DNA of 64,000 nucleotides from Actinoplanes ianthinogenes (lineage in GTDB: Bacteria > Actinomycetota > Actinomycetes > Mycobacteriales > Micromonosporaceae): positions 8,066,501 through 8,130,500 of the forward strand of contig NZ_AP023356.1 of the NCBI RefSeq assembly GCF_018324205.1, read 5' to 3'. This document shows positions 25,669 to 33,956 of the stretch, piece after piece. The stretch's first letter is position 1; the number at the start of each line of letters is the position of its first letter. The translations under genes and the position numbers were made by a program. A model generated the notes under the pieces. It worked only from the letters and a program-made list of their open reading frames with translations. It was not told where the DNA came from and did no database searches.

Positions 25669-28584
25669 TCAGCGGGCGGCCAGGAGGTGGGCCATCTCGG
25701 TGCGGGAGCGGACGCCGAGGCGGGCGAAGACGTTGCGGAGGTGGTGGTCGACGGTGCGGGGGCTGAGGTGCAGCTCCTGGGCCACCTCGCGGTTGGTGGC
25801 GCCTTCGGCGACCAGGGTGGCGATCCGTTCCTGTTGGGCGGTCAGGGCCGCGCCGTCCCACGCCTTCGGGCCGGACCGCTCGGCGGCGGCCCGCAGGTCC
25901 TGTCCGGACCGTTCCCCGGCGGCACGCAGCTCGCGGACGCTCTGCGCCGCCCACGGCTCCGCCCCGAGCAACCGGAACGTCTCCGCCGCCCGGCGCAGGT
26001 GCTCGCGTGCCGCGACGTGCCGGCGACGGCGGCGCAGCAACCGGCCGTAAAGCAACTCGGTGTGCGCCCGGGGGAACCCGGCCTCCCCGATCCGCCGCAG
26101 CGCCGAGTGGAAGTGTGCCTCGGCGGCCTCGGCGTCCCGGGTCCGCAGCGCACGGCACCGGTCGCGCAATGCCAGCCATCCGGCCTGCCCGGTCCGGCCG
26201 GCCCACTCGTCGAAGGCGGCCGCCACCGGGTTCACCGCCGGTTCCGGACCGGCGGCTTCGAGCAGGTGTGGCACCACCGCGACGCGCAGCAGCACCGAAC
26301 CGTGTCCGGGCGGGCCGGCCACCACCATTCTGAGTCGTTCGGCGGCTGCCCGGCGCTGCCCGTCCACCAGGTCGAGCAGGGCGAAGGCCCACTCACAGAG
26401 CGGGCGTGCCCGATCGGTTCCGGTCGCCGCGTCGATCCGGGCCTGCCCGTTGTCCCGGTCCCCGACCAGTGCGGAGAGGACCGCGAGCAGGCCGAGGTGG
26501 GTACCGGCCAGGGCGCTCTGCCCGGTGCCGCGCGCCACGGCCACGCCGTCGAGCGCCGCGGTCGTCGCCGCGTCGTAGTCGCCGGACGCCATCCCGGCGA
26601 GGGCGGCCAGTTCGAGCGCGCGGGGCACCAGGCTGTGCGCGCCGTCCGCACCGGCCAGGACCGCGGCCCGCCCGGCCGACGCGGTGGCCTGCCGCGCGTC
26701 ACCGACCAGGATCGCGGCGGTCGCCGCCCGGATCAGCGGGATCGGCTCGGCCACCGCCGCGGCCAGTTCCAGCTCCTGCCGGAACCGGGCGAACGCCGCC
26801 GCCTCGTCACCGCACGCGATCTCGGCGAGCCCCGCCACGTGGTGATGGGCCATCGTCACCGCCGCCGGTTCGTCACCACGGCGCGCCGTCGCGATCCGGC
26901 GCGCCAGCACCGCAAATCGCTCCTGTTCCCCGGCCAGGGCCGCCGCCTCGCCGGCCAGCGACAGGGCGTCCAGCGCGCCGATCGGGTCCGCCTCACCGAG
27001 TTCCGCCGCGACGTCCAGCAGGATCTCCCGTGACGCCGGGTCGTCCGGCCGCATCTCCGCGGTGAGCCCCCGGGCCCGGACCCGGGTCAGCCGCTGCTCA
27101 TGGCGCGGCCGTGGGCTCTCCAGCCGGTGGAGGAGCAGGCGGGCCTGGTGGGGGTGGCCGGCCAGCCAGGCGCAGCGGGCCGCGGCGAGCAGGGCGGCGT
27201 TGCGGACGGCGGGATCGGGGGAGAGCTCCGCGGCGTACCGGAAAGCGTCTGTCGCCGCGGACGGCGCGGCCGGCGCGGCAGCCTCGGTGAGCGCGGCGGC
27301 GAGCGCGGGATCCGCGGTGGTCGAGGCCGCCGCGCGGTGCCGGAGGGCGTCCAGCGCACGGCCGCGAGCGGCCGCGACCCGGGCCAGGGCCAGGTGCGCG
27401 GTCTGCCGGGCGGTCGCCGGCATTTCCCGGTACGCCACCCCGCGCACCAGTGGCGACGCGAATCGGACGGCGGTCTCGTCGATCGTGATGAGGCCCGTGC
27501 GCTCGGCGGGCGCGAAGCCGGCCAGCCAGGCGGCGGTGACGAGCGGGCCTGCCGTGTTAAGCGAGTCCGCCGTGTCCAGCGGGTCGGTCGTGTCCAGGGA
27601 GTCCGCCGTGTCTAGCGGGTCCGTCGTGTCTAGCGGGCCGGTCGTATTCAGCGGGTCTAGCGGGTTGGTCGTGTCGAGCGAGTCCGCCGCCTCCAGCAGG
27701 GCACCCAGGTCCGGGGGTGGTGGCGCAGTGAGCAGCGCGCGCGGATCCGTCGGTTCGGTGGAGGTGAGCGGGTCGGGTGTGGGAGCCGGCGGTCGGAGGA
27801 CCGAGGTAGCGGCGGTGAGGAGGTCGGGGAGCGGGGACGACGGGGTGGCGGCGGCCAGGAGGAGCAGGTGGCGGGTGGTTGCGGGGAGCGCGGCCAGCCC
27901 GGTGTGGAGGCGGCGGCGTAACCGGCTGGACGGCGGGAGTTCGGTGGGGAGTGGGGCGTAGCCGCGGCGCTGTTCCGGCGTCAGGGCGGCGACCAGGTCG
28001 AGCAGGGCGGCGGGGTTGCCGCCGGAGACCTCGGCCAGGGCCATCGCCACGTCGTCGGTCAGGTCGGGGGACTCCGCGGTGAGCAGGGCCTGGCAGGCGG
28101 ATGGCGGCAGGGGCGGGACGTGGTGGGCCGGCAGGTCCAGGGCGGTCAGGCCGGGTGGGCCGGTGAGCAGCACGGCGATCCGGTCGCCGGCGAGGCGGCG
28201 GGACGCGTAGGCGATGACCGACCGGGACGGGGTGTCGAGCAGGTGGGCGTCGTCCAGGAGGCAGAGCTGGGGGCGGCGGGCTGCGGACGTACGCAAGAAG
28301 TGCAGGAGGGAATCGCCTGCGGTGACCACCGGATCGTCGCCGCGGGCCGCAGGCCAGGCGGAGCGGCCGGTGAGGCGGCGGAGGGCGGCGAACGGGAGGG
28401 CGCGCTCGGCGGCGTGTCCGGGAACGGCGCGGACCGTCCAGCCGGCGGCGTGCGGGAGGGCCGAGCGGAGCAGTGTGCTGCGGCCGGAGCCGGGCGCGCC
28501 GCAGAGCAGGAGGGCGCCGCCCCGGCCCTCGGCGGCCGCGTGCAGGAGGCGCTCAACTTCTTGCACTAGTGGTGCATGAAACAT
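25669..28584 (-). CDS. Large LuxR-type (LAL) ATPase transcriptional regulator
   Basis: The 971-residue protein begins with an AAA/STAND ATPase (Walker A CGAPGSGRSTLL, Walker B LCLLDDAHLLD), continues with a long helical-repeat region and ends in a LuxR helix-turn-helix (LTAQQERIATLVAEGATNREV, SPRTVDHHLRNVFARLG). LAL regulators usually activate nearby catabolic or secondary-metabolism genes on binding an inducer. At about residues 298-345 an insert of six-residue repeats (LDTTDP, LDTADS and variants) interrupts the ATPase region. ATG 28584 is chosen because ATPase homology begins shortly after it; the frame extends upstream. The hydrolase gene diverges from it. Confidence 0.88.
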   Translation of the reverse strand: MFHAPLVQEVERLLHAAAEGRGGALLLCGAPGSGRSTLLRSALPHAAGWTVRAVPGHAAERALPFAALRRLTGRSAWPAARGDDPVVTAGDSLLHFLRTSAARRPQLCLLDDAHLLDTPSRSVIAYASRRLAGDRIAVLLTGPPGLTALDLPAHHVPPLPPSACQALLTAESPDLTDDVAMALAEVSGGNPAALLDLVAALTPEQRRGYAPLPTELPPSSRLRRRLHTGLAALPATTRHLLLLAAATPSSPLPDLLTAATSVLRPPAPTPDPLTSTEPTDPRALLTAPPPPDLGALLEAADSLDTTNPLDPLNTTGPLDTTDPLDTADSLDTTDPLDTADSLNTAGPLVTAAWLAGFAPAERTGLITIDETAVRFASPLVRGVAYREMPATARQTAHLALARVAAARGRALDALRHRAAASTTADPALAAALTEAAAPAAPSAATDAFRYAAELSPDPAVRNAALLAAARCAWLAGHPHQARLLLHRLESPRPRHEQRLTRVRARGLTAEMRPDDPASREILLDVAAELGEADPIGALDALSLAGEAAALAGEQERFAVLARRIATARRGDEPAAVTMAHHHVAGLAEIACGDEAAAFARFRQELELAAAVAEPIPLIRAATAAILVGDARQATASAGRAAVLAGADGAHSLVPRALELAALAGMASGDYDAATTAALDGVAVARGTGQSALAGTHLGLLAVLSALVGDRDNGQARIDAATGTDRARPLCEWAFALLDLVDGQRRAAAERLRMVVAGPPGHGSVLLRVAVVPHLLEAAGPEPAVNPVAAAFDEWAGRTGQAGWLALRDRCRALRTRDAEAAEAHFHSALRRIGEAGFPRAHTELLYGRLLRRRRRHVAAREHLRRAAETFRLLGAEPWAAQSVRELRAAGERSGQDLRAAAERSGPKAWDGAALTAQQERIATLVAEGATNREVAQELHLSPRTVDHHLRNVFARLGVRSRTEMAHLLAAR
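27550..27695. repeat. 18-bp repeat inside the LuxR-type gene
   Basis: About eight imperfect 18-bp units related to GTGTCCAGCGGGTCGGTC follow each other. Each unit is six codons, giving the peptide pattern L-D/N-T-T/A-D/G-P/S on the minus strand. The frame is kept through the block. Confidence 0.75.
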
Positions 28585-28771
28585 GTCGAGAGTCTTGCCC
28601 GAACCCCGCCCGTCCCGAAAGAAGAACATCGATGTCGTGCAAGGGGTGAAATTTCCGGGATGTTGCCGGCTGATGAACGCGAGGCCGGTGGTTTCGCCGA
28701 TGCGCCGCGTCGCCGGGGCTGCGCAGACTGGCGCTCGTCGACCCGTTCCCCCAGGTGAAGGAGTATTCGAC

Positions 28772-29641
28772 GTGCCCCGGACATGGAAACGCGTGCTGGT
28801 GACCGTGGCCGCCGCGGTCGCACTCACCGCGCCGCTCGGCGCCACCGCCGCGCACGCCGCCGCCAACCCCTACGAGCGCGGCCCGGACCCGACGCTCGCG
28901 GCCCTGCAGGCGAGTCGCGGACCCTACGCGGTCTCGACGACCTCGGTCTCCCGGCTGAGTGTCGCCGGATTCGGCGGCGGCACCATCTATTACCCGACGA
29001 CCACCGCGGACGGGACCTTCGGCGCGATCGCCATCTCGCCCGGGTTCACCGCCTACTGGTCCAGCATCTCCTGGCTCGGGCCGCGCCTGGCCTCGCACGG
29101 TTTCGTGGTGATCGGCATCGAGACGCTGACCACCGCGGACCAGCCGGACTCGCGGGGTGACCAGCTGCTCGCCGCGCTGGACTACCTGACCACGCGCAGC
29201 TCGGTCCGCAGCCGGATCGACGCGAGCCGGCTCGCGGTCGCCGGGCACTCGATGGGTGGCGGCGGCAGCCTGGAGGCGGCCAGTGACCGGCCGTCGTTGC
29301 AGGCCGCGGTGCCGCTGGCGCCGTGGAACCTGGACAAGTCGTGGAGCGAGCTGCGCGTCCCGACGCTGATCGTGGGTGGCGAGGCGGACACTGTCGCGCC
29401 GGTGGCCAGCCACTCGATCCCGTTCTACACCAGCATCCCCTCGTCGGCCGAGAAGTCGTACCTGGAACTGAACGGGGCCAGCCACTTCTTCCCGCAGACG
29501 GTGAACACGCCGACCGCGGTGCAGGCGGTGTCCTGGCTGAAGCGCTTCGTGGACAACGACACCCGGTACGACCAGTTCATCTGCCCGGGACCGCGCAGCG
29601 TGTCGATCTCGGATTACCGGAGCAGCTGCCCGCTCTCCTGA
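28772..29641 (+). CDS. Secreted cutinase / polyester hydrolase, type I PET-hydrolase homologue
   Basis: The 289-residue precursor has a signal peptide ending near AHA-AANPY (29/30). The mature protein follows the Thermobifida cutinase/LCC pattern: NPYERGPDPT, RLSVAGFGGGTIYYP, GHSMGGG with Ser160, EADTVAPVASHSIPFY with Asp206, NGASHFF with His238, DNDTRY and a C-terminal Cys271-Cys286 pair (ICPGPR...SSCP). The aromatic-clamp position is Phe92 (usually Tyr) and Trp185 is kept in PLAPWNLDK. Such enzymes cut cutin and synthetic polyesters outside the cell. GTG 28772 has AAGGAG 8 bases upstream. Confidence 0.9.
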   Translation: MPRTWKRVLVTVAAAVALTAPLGATAAHAAANPYERGPDPTLAALQASRGPYAVSTTSVSRLSVAGFGGGTIYYPTTTADGTFGAIAISPGFTAYWSSISWLGPRLASHGFVVIGIETLTTADQPDSRGDQLLAALDYLTTRSSVRSRIDASRLAVAGHSMGGGGSLEAASDRPSLQAAVPLAPWNLDKSWSELRVPTLIVGGEADTVAPVASHSIPFYTSIPSSAEKSYLELNGASHFFPQTVNTPTAVQAVSWLKRFVDNDTRYDQFICPGPRSVSISDYRSSCPLS

Positions 29642-29654
29642 GGCGGACATGACC

Positions 29655-29696
29655 GTGCCGGCCTCGTCACGACGGGGGGACGAGCGAGGCCGGCAC
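29655..29696. terminator. Bidirectional hairpin between convergent genes
   Basis: GTGCCGGCCTCG (29655-29666) pairs perfectly with CGAGGCCGGCAC (29685-29696). It lies between the hydrolase stop and the lipoprotein stop. Confidence 0.85.
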
Positions 29697-29706
29697 GGAG
29701 TCTTCT

Positions 29707-30285
29707 CTAGGAGGCGGCCGAGGGCTGGAGGACCTTGCAGGTCTCGACGGCCTTCTTCGTGGTGGCGTCCGACTGGTCGATCGTGCCGGGGTCGGTGACG
29801 CCGTTGTCCTTCAGGCAGTTCAGGTACGCCGCGTTGGCGCCGTTCCCGCCGCCGTTGCCGTTGCCGCGCCCGCCGAAGCTGGGCCGCACCGAGGCGCACG
29901 CCTCCTGCGCCTTGGTCCAGGTCGCCTCGTCCACGCCGTCCGGCTTCGGGAAGCCGCCGCCACCGCCGGGGAAGCCACCGCCGTCGCGCCCGCCGAAGCT
30001 GCCGGACGGTCGCGGCTGACCCGAGGGCCGGGCGCCGCCGGAGGGGCGCATCCCGCCGCCCCCGGGACCGCCACTCGGCATCGTGATGGTCACGCCGTTC
30101 TTCGCCAGACACTCGGTGTACGCCGCGAACGCCGAGTTGCCGCCGCCGTCCTGACCGGCCGACCCGGTCGCCGAGCTGCTGCTGTCGTCCTTGTCGCCGC
30201 ACGCCGCCGTGAAGGCGACCGAGACGAACGCCACCGCCGCGCACGCCGCGACCCGGCGGCCCATCTTCGACTTGACTACCGGCAC
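29707..30285 (-). CDS. Lipoprotein with duplicated small domain, export-cluster associated
   Basis: The 192-residue protein has a lipoprotein signal (FVSVAFTAACGDK, lipobox Cys near residue 29). Two short related segments follow, AFAAYTECLAKNGVTITMP and AAYLNCLKDNGVTDPGTID, separated by a Gly/Pro/Ser-rich linker with FPGGGGGFPKPDG. Each segment holds one Cys, and further Cys residues follow (QEACAS, VETCKV), so disulphides are likely at the cell surface. It diverges from the first HlyD-type adaptor, and other exported proteins of the cluster share the FPGGGG linker type. Function unknown. Confidence 0.72.
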   Translation of the reverse strand: MPVVKSKMGRRVAACAAVAFVSVAFTAACGDKDDSSSSATGSAGQDGGGNSAFAAYTECLAKNGVTITMPSGGPGGGGMRPSGGARPSGQPRPSGSFGGRDGGGFPGGGGGFPKPDGVDEATWTKAQEACASVRPSFGGRGNGNGGGNGANAAYLNCLKDNGVTDPGTIDQSDATTKKAVETCKVLQPSAAS

Positions 30286-30392
30286 AAGCGTCTCCTGATC
30301 TTCCGGGGCGGGGATACGAAGGCACAGCGAACCCGGACTTCCTATGCGGAAGGTCGGACGCGGCTAGGAATTGCCTTTGAGCGGACCCCGGC

Positions 30393-30412
30393 GGCTCCTA
30401 GCGAACTCCGAG
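30393..30412 (+). promoter_or_regulatory. Candidate response-regulator site A
   Basis: GGCTCCTAGCGAACTCCGAG matches site B at 14 of 20 positions and ends 46 bases before the ATG of the first adaptor gene. It is the weakest of the three sites, because no clear -10 box follows it. Confidence 0.35.
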
Positions 30413-30458
30413 GCAGGACCGAGCCCGTGGCGAGGACGGCTCGCCAGACTTCTCGGCC

Positions 30459-31667
30459 ATGGGTATCGCACTGGCCGGTCGCCGGCGTTTGATCGGGATC
30501 GGCGTAGCGGTCGTCGTGCTCGCGTTGCTCGCTTATGGCGTGATGCGTGCGCTGACGGCGGACGGCGCGCAGGAGACGAAGGCGGCCGAGACCGTCGCCG
30601 TGGACAGGGGCGCGGTGACCACCGAGGTGGCCACCACCGGGACGCTGCAAGCGGCGCAGACACGGAGTCTGACGTTCGCGGTGGACGGGACCGTGGAGAG
30701 CGTCAAGGTCCGGGCGGGTACGACGGTCACCGCGGGCCAGGTGCTCGCGAAGGTGGATGACGACGACGCGCGGGAGGCGGTCGACGACGCGCAGGACGCG
30801 CTGGACTCGGCGGAGGACGCGCTCGCCGACGCCAAGGCGGCGGCCACCTCGGCCAGCTCCTCGTCGTGCAATGCCGCGGCGGCCTACCGGACATCCGCGT
30901 CGGCGACTCCGTCGGTCTCGACCTCGACCTCGGCCTCGGCCTCCACTTCGCCGAGCGCGACGGCGACCAAGACGGCCGCACCGGCCGCCACCGCCGCTCC
31001 CACCAAGACCAAGGCAACCTGTGCCGCAGCCGGTGGGACGTCGCAGCAAGGGCAGCAGGGCAGCGGCGACGCCATCCTGAGTGCCCAGCAACGGGTCAAC
31101 TCCGCCGAGGTCACCCTCGAGGAGAAGGAGGACGCCCTGGCCGGCGCCACCATCACCGCCCCGATCGCCGGCCGCGTCCTCTCCGTCAGCGGCAAGGTCG
31201 GCAGCCAGGTCAGCTCCGGCTCGACCTTCATCACCCTGGCCGACGTCTACGACATGCAGATCAGCGCCGACTTCCCGGAGGCCGACGCGGATCACCTGGC
31301 GGTCGAGCAGAAGGCGGTGATCACCCTGGCCGACAAGCCGGGCGAGACGTTCGACGCCACCCTCGTGGTGGTCGACCCGGTCGGCACCAGCGACGGCACG
31401 CTCACCACGTTCGGCGTGGTGCTGTCCTTCGTCGACGCGCCGGAGGACCTGCTGGTCGGGCAGAGCGCCCAGGTCAAGGTGACCACCGGCAGCAAGGAGG
31501 ACGTGCTCCGGGTGCCCAGCACCGCGGTGCACGACGTCTCCGGGACCACCGGGACCGTGCAGAAGGACGGCGCCGTGGTCACCGTGCGGATCGGTCTGCG
31601 GGGCGACCGGTACACGGAGATCACCTCCGGGCTCACCGAGGGTGATGCGGTGTCCCGATCCTGGTGA
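30459..31667 (+). CDS. HlyD/MacA-type membrane-fusion adaptor (first)
   Basis: The 402-residue protein has one N-terminal membrane helix (LIGIGVAVVVLALLAYGVM), then the barrel-sandwich hybrid halves (VDGTVESVKVRAGTTVTAGQ and ATITAPIAGRVLSVSGKVG). A helical hairpin interrupted by a Ser/Ala/Thr-rich stretch (about 135-195) and a beta-barrel C-terminus complete it. Such adaptors couple MacB-type ABC transporters to export across the envelope. The two Cys residues in the inserted stretch are unusual. The gene is followed by the two-component pair and a second adaptor, so the cluster has two adaptors for one ATPase/permease. Confidence 0.85.
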   Translation: MGIALAGRRRLIGIGVAVVVLALLAYGVMRALTADGAQETKAAETVAVDRGAVTTEVATTGTLQAAQTRSLTFAVDGTVESVKVRAGTTVTAGQVLAKVDDDDAREAVDDAQDALDSAEDALADAKAAATSASSSSCNAAAAYRTSASATPSVSTSTSASASTSPSATATKTAAPAATAAPTKTKATCAAAGGTSQQGQQGSGDAILSAQQRVNSAEVTLEEKEDALAGATITAPIAGRVLSVSGKVGSQVSSGSTFITLADVYDMQISADFPEADADHLAVEQKAVITLADKPGETFDATLVVVDPVGTSDGTLTTFGVVLSFVDAPEDLLVGQSAQVKVTTGSKEDVLRVPSTAVHDVSGTTGTVQKDGAVVTVRIGLRGDRYTEITSGLTEGDAVSRSW

Positions 31668-31672
31668 CAGCG

Positions 31673-31694
31673 GGCTCATAGCTGGCTCAAAGAA
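31673..31694 (+). promoter_or_regulatory. Candidate response-regulator site B (direct repeat)
   Basis: GGCTCATAGCT and GGCTCAAAGAA are direct repeats with 11-bp spacing, one helical turn, as OmpR-type regulators prefer. GATACAT about 10 bases downstream is a possible -10 box. The first 20 bases end 46 bases before ATG 31739. Confidence 0.55.
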
Positions 31695-31738
31695 TGCGTT
31701 GATACATCTGTGCGGTGCTTTCCGAGACCCGTTACCCC

Positions 31739-32464
31739 ATGACCGTCGGTGACACGTCGGCGCGACCTGCCCGCGTCCTCGTCGTGGACGACGAGCCGAA
31801 CATCTCCGCGCTGCTCAGCGCCACTCTCCGGCTCGTCGCCTTCGACGTGCGGGTGGCCGAGACCGGCAACGCCGCCCTGCTGGCGGTGGGCCAGTTCGAG
31901 CCGGACCTGATCGTGCTCGACGTGATGCTGCCGGACGTGGACGGGTTCGAGGTGGCCCGGCGGCTGCGCGCCACCGGGTTCCGGACCCCGGTGCTGTTCC
32001 TCACCGCGCGTGACGCGGTCGAGGACCGGATCCTCGGGCTCTCGGCCGGTGCCGACGACTACGTGACCAAGCCGTTCAGCCTCGAGGAGGTCGTGCTACG
32101 GATCCGCGCCATCCTGCGGCGCAGTCAGCCGGAGGAGCCGACACCGGACACCGGGGTGCTCCGGTACGCCGACCTGGAGTTGGACGAGAACGCCCACGAG
32201 GTACGCCGGGCGGGCCGTCTGATCGAGCTGTCGCCGACCGAGTTCAACCTGCTCCGGTACCTGATGGTCAACGCCGGTCGAGTGGTCAGCAAGGCGCAGA
32301 TCCTGGACCGGGTGTGGAAGTACGACTTCGGTGGCGACGGCCGCATCGTCGAGTCGTACGTCTACTACCTGCGTCGCAAGATCGACAAGAGCGAGCCGGC
32401 GCTGATCCACACCGTCCGCGGCGTCGGGTACGCCCTCAGACTGCCTCGCGGCGCAGAGGAATGA
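31739..32464 (+). CDS. OmpR-type response regulator
   Basis: The 241-residue protein has a receiver domain with acidic pocket VVDDEP, phospho-acceptor Asp61 in LIVLDVMLPD and Lys in TKPFS, followed by a winged-helix DNA-binding domain (LSPTEFNLLRYLMVN, VESYVYYLRRKID, HTVRGVGYAL). It is paired with the histidine kinase (4-nt ATGA overlap). ATG 31739 is preferred to GTG 31715 because the receiver begins shortly after it. It probably controls the export genes on both sides. Confidence 0.93.
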   Translation: MTVGDTSARPARVLVVDDEPNISALLSATLRLVAFDVRVAETGNAALLAVGQFEPDLIVLDVMLPDVDGFEVARRLRATGFRTPVLFLTARDAVEDRILGLSAGADDYVTKPFSLEEVVLRIRAILRRSQPEEPTPDTGVLRYADLELDENAHEVRRAGRLIELSPTEFNLLRYLMVNAGRVVSKAQILDRVWKYDFGGDGRIVESYVYYLRRKIDKSEPALIHTVRGVGYALRLPRGAEE

Positions 32465-33891
32465 CCCGTTGGCGCCACTGGACGCTGCGCTCCCGCCTCG
32501 TCCTGGTCGTCGGCGTTCTCGCCGCGATCGCCCTGATCGCCGCCAACCTCGCCGGCGTCGTGCTGATCCGCAGCTACCTGATCGACCGGATCGACAAGCA
32601 GCTCACCGGCATGGCCCGCCCGATGGAGTTCGCCACCCCGCCGGCCGACGGGTTCGTCCAGCGCCGCGGGTTCCGCCTGGGCCCCGACCAGGTGTCGTAC
32701 CTGTACGCCGCGGACGGCACGCTGGACACCGCGAACAGCACCTCGTTCGACGCGACGAAGCCGGCCGTGCCCTCGCTCGCCGAGGTGACCGCACGGGCGG
32801 CGAGCCGGTTGCCCTACACCGCGACCAGCGCGAACGGCACGGACTGGCGGCTGTTCGCCCTCCCGATCGGCAGCACCGGGCGATACGTCCTGTTCGGCCT
32901 GTCGCTGGACGAGGTGCAGCAGACCACCGGCCAGCTCATGATCATCGACGCCGGGGTGCTGCTGCTGATCCTCGCGCTGCTCGGGCTGGGCGCCGCGTAC
33001 GTGGTCCGCCTCGGCCTGCGCCCGCTCACCGAGATGGAGCACGCGGCCGCCGCGATCTCCGGCGGCGACCTCTCGCTCCGGGTGCCCGGCGCCGACCCGC
33101 ACACCGAGCCCGGCCGGCTCGGCCTCGCGCTCAACCTGATGCTCACCCGGATCGAGGCCGAGGTGACCGCCCGTACCGGCGCCGACCAGCGACTACGCCA
33201 GTTCGTCGCGGACGCCTCGCACGAGCTGCGGACCCCGCTCACCTCGATCCGCGGGTTCGCCGAGCTGTACCGGCGCGGCGGCGCCCCGCCCGGCCCGATG
33301 CTGGACGAGACGATGAGCCGGATCGAGGCCGAGGCCGGGCGGATGGGCGTCCTGGTCGAGGACCTGCTGATGCTCGCCCGCCTGGACCGGCAGCGCACCC
33401 TGGACCTGCGCCGGGTGGACCTGCTGGAGATCGCCGCGGACACCATCCGGGACGCGCACGCCCGGGTGCCCGGCCGCAAGGTGCTGCTCGCCGGGCTCAG
33501 CGACGACGAGGACACGTTCGAGCCGGCCACCGTGCTCGGCGACGACCACGGGCTGCGCCAGGTCGCCACCAACCTGGTCGCCAACGCGCTCCACCACACC
33601 CCGGACGGGACCCGGATCACGGTCCGGATCGGGCACACCGGGGGTTCGGCGGTGCTGGAGGTCGAGGACGACGGCCCCGGCGTGCCGCCCGAGCACGCGT
33701 CCCGGATCTTCGAGCGGCTGTACCGCGCCGACGCCAGCCGCAACCGGGCCAAGGGCGGGGGATCGGGGCTCGGCCTCGCCATCGTGGCGGCCATCGTGCA
33801 GGGGCACGGCGGCACCATCGAGCTGCGCGAGACACCGGGCGGCGGGGCCACGTTCCGGGTGCTGCTCCCGTCCGTCGGTGACGCCCCGTGA
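32461..33891 (+). CDS. Membrane sensor histidine kinase
   Basis: The 476-residue kinase has two membrane segments (about 16-38 and 160-182) flanking an extracellular sensor, a HAMP linker, the H-box VADASHELRTPLTS with His254 and ATP-binding motifs (NALHHTPDGT, VEDDGPGVP, GGGSGLGLAIVAAI). It autophosphorylates and passes phosphate to the co-encoded OmpR-type regulator. ATG overlaps the regulator stop. The next gene is the second adaptor, so a cell-envelope signal such as an exported or toxic compound is plausible. Confidence 0.93.
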   Translation: MTRWRHWTLRSRLVLVVGVLAAIALIAANLAGVVLIRSYLIDRIDKQLTGMARPMEFATPPADGFVQRRGFRLGPDQVSYLYAADGTLDTANSTSFDATKPAVPSLAEVTARAASRLPYTATSANGTDWRLFALPIGSTGRYVLFGLSLDEVQQTTGQLMIIDAGVLLLILALLGLGAAYVVRLGLRPLTEMEHAAAAISGGDLSLRVPGADPHTEPGRLGLALNLMLTRIEAEVTARTGADQRLRQFVADASHELRTPLTSIRGFAELYRRGGAPPGPMLDETMSRIEAEAGRMGVLVEDLLMLARLDRQRTLDLRRVDLLEIAADTIRDAHARVPGRKVLLAGLSDDEDTFEPATVLGDDHGLRQVATNLVANALHHTPDGTRITVRIGHTGGSAVLEVEDDGPGVPPEHASRIFERLYRADASRNRAKGGGSGLGLAIVAAIVQGHGGTIELRETPGGGATFRVLLPSVGDAP

Positions 33892-33911
33892 GATTCTGAG
33901 CTGGCTCCGAG
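33892..33911 (+). promoter_or_regulatory. Candidate response-regulator site C
   Basis: GATTCTGAGCTGGCTCCGAG matches site B at 14 of 20 positions, including the core AGCTGGCTC. It overlaps the end of the kinase stop region, is followed by CTAATCT as a possible -10 box, and ends 45 bases before the second adaptor's ATG. Confidence 0.5.
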
Positions 33912-33956
33912 GTTTCCCCTAATCTCCTCCAAGGCCGCTCCCCGAGAGTGTGCGGC

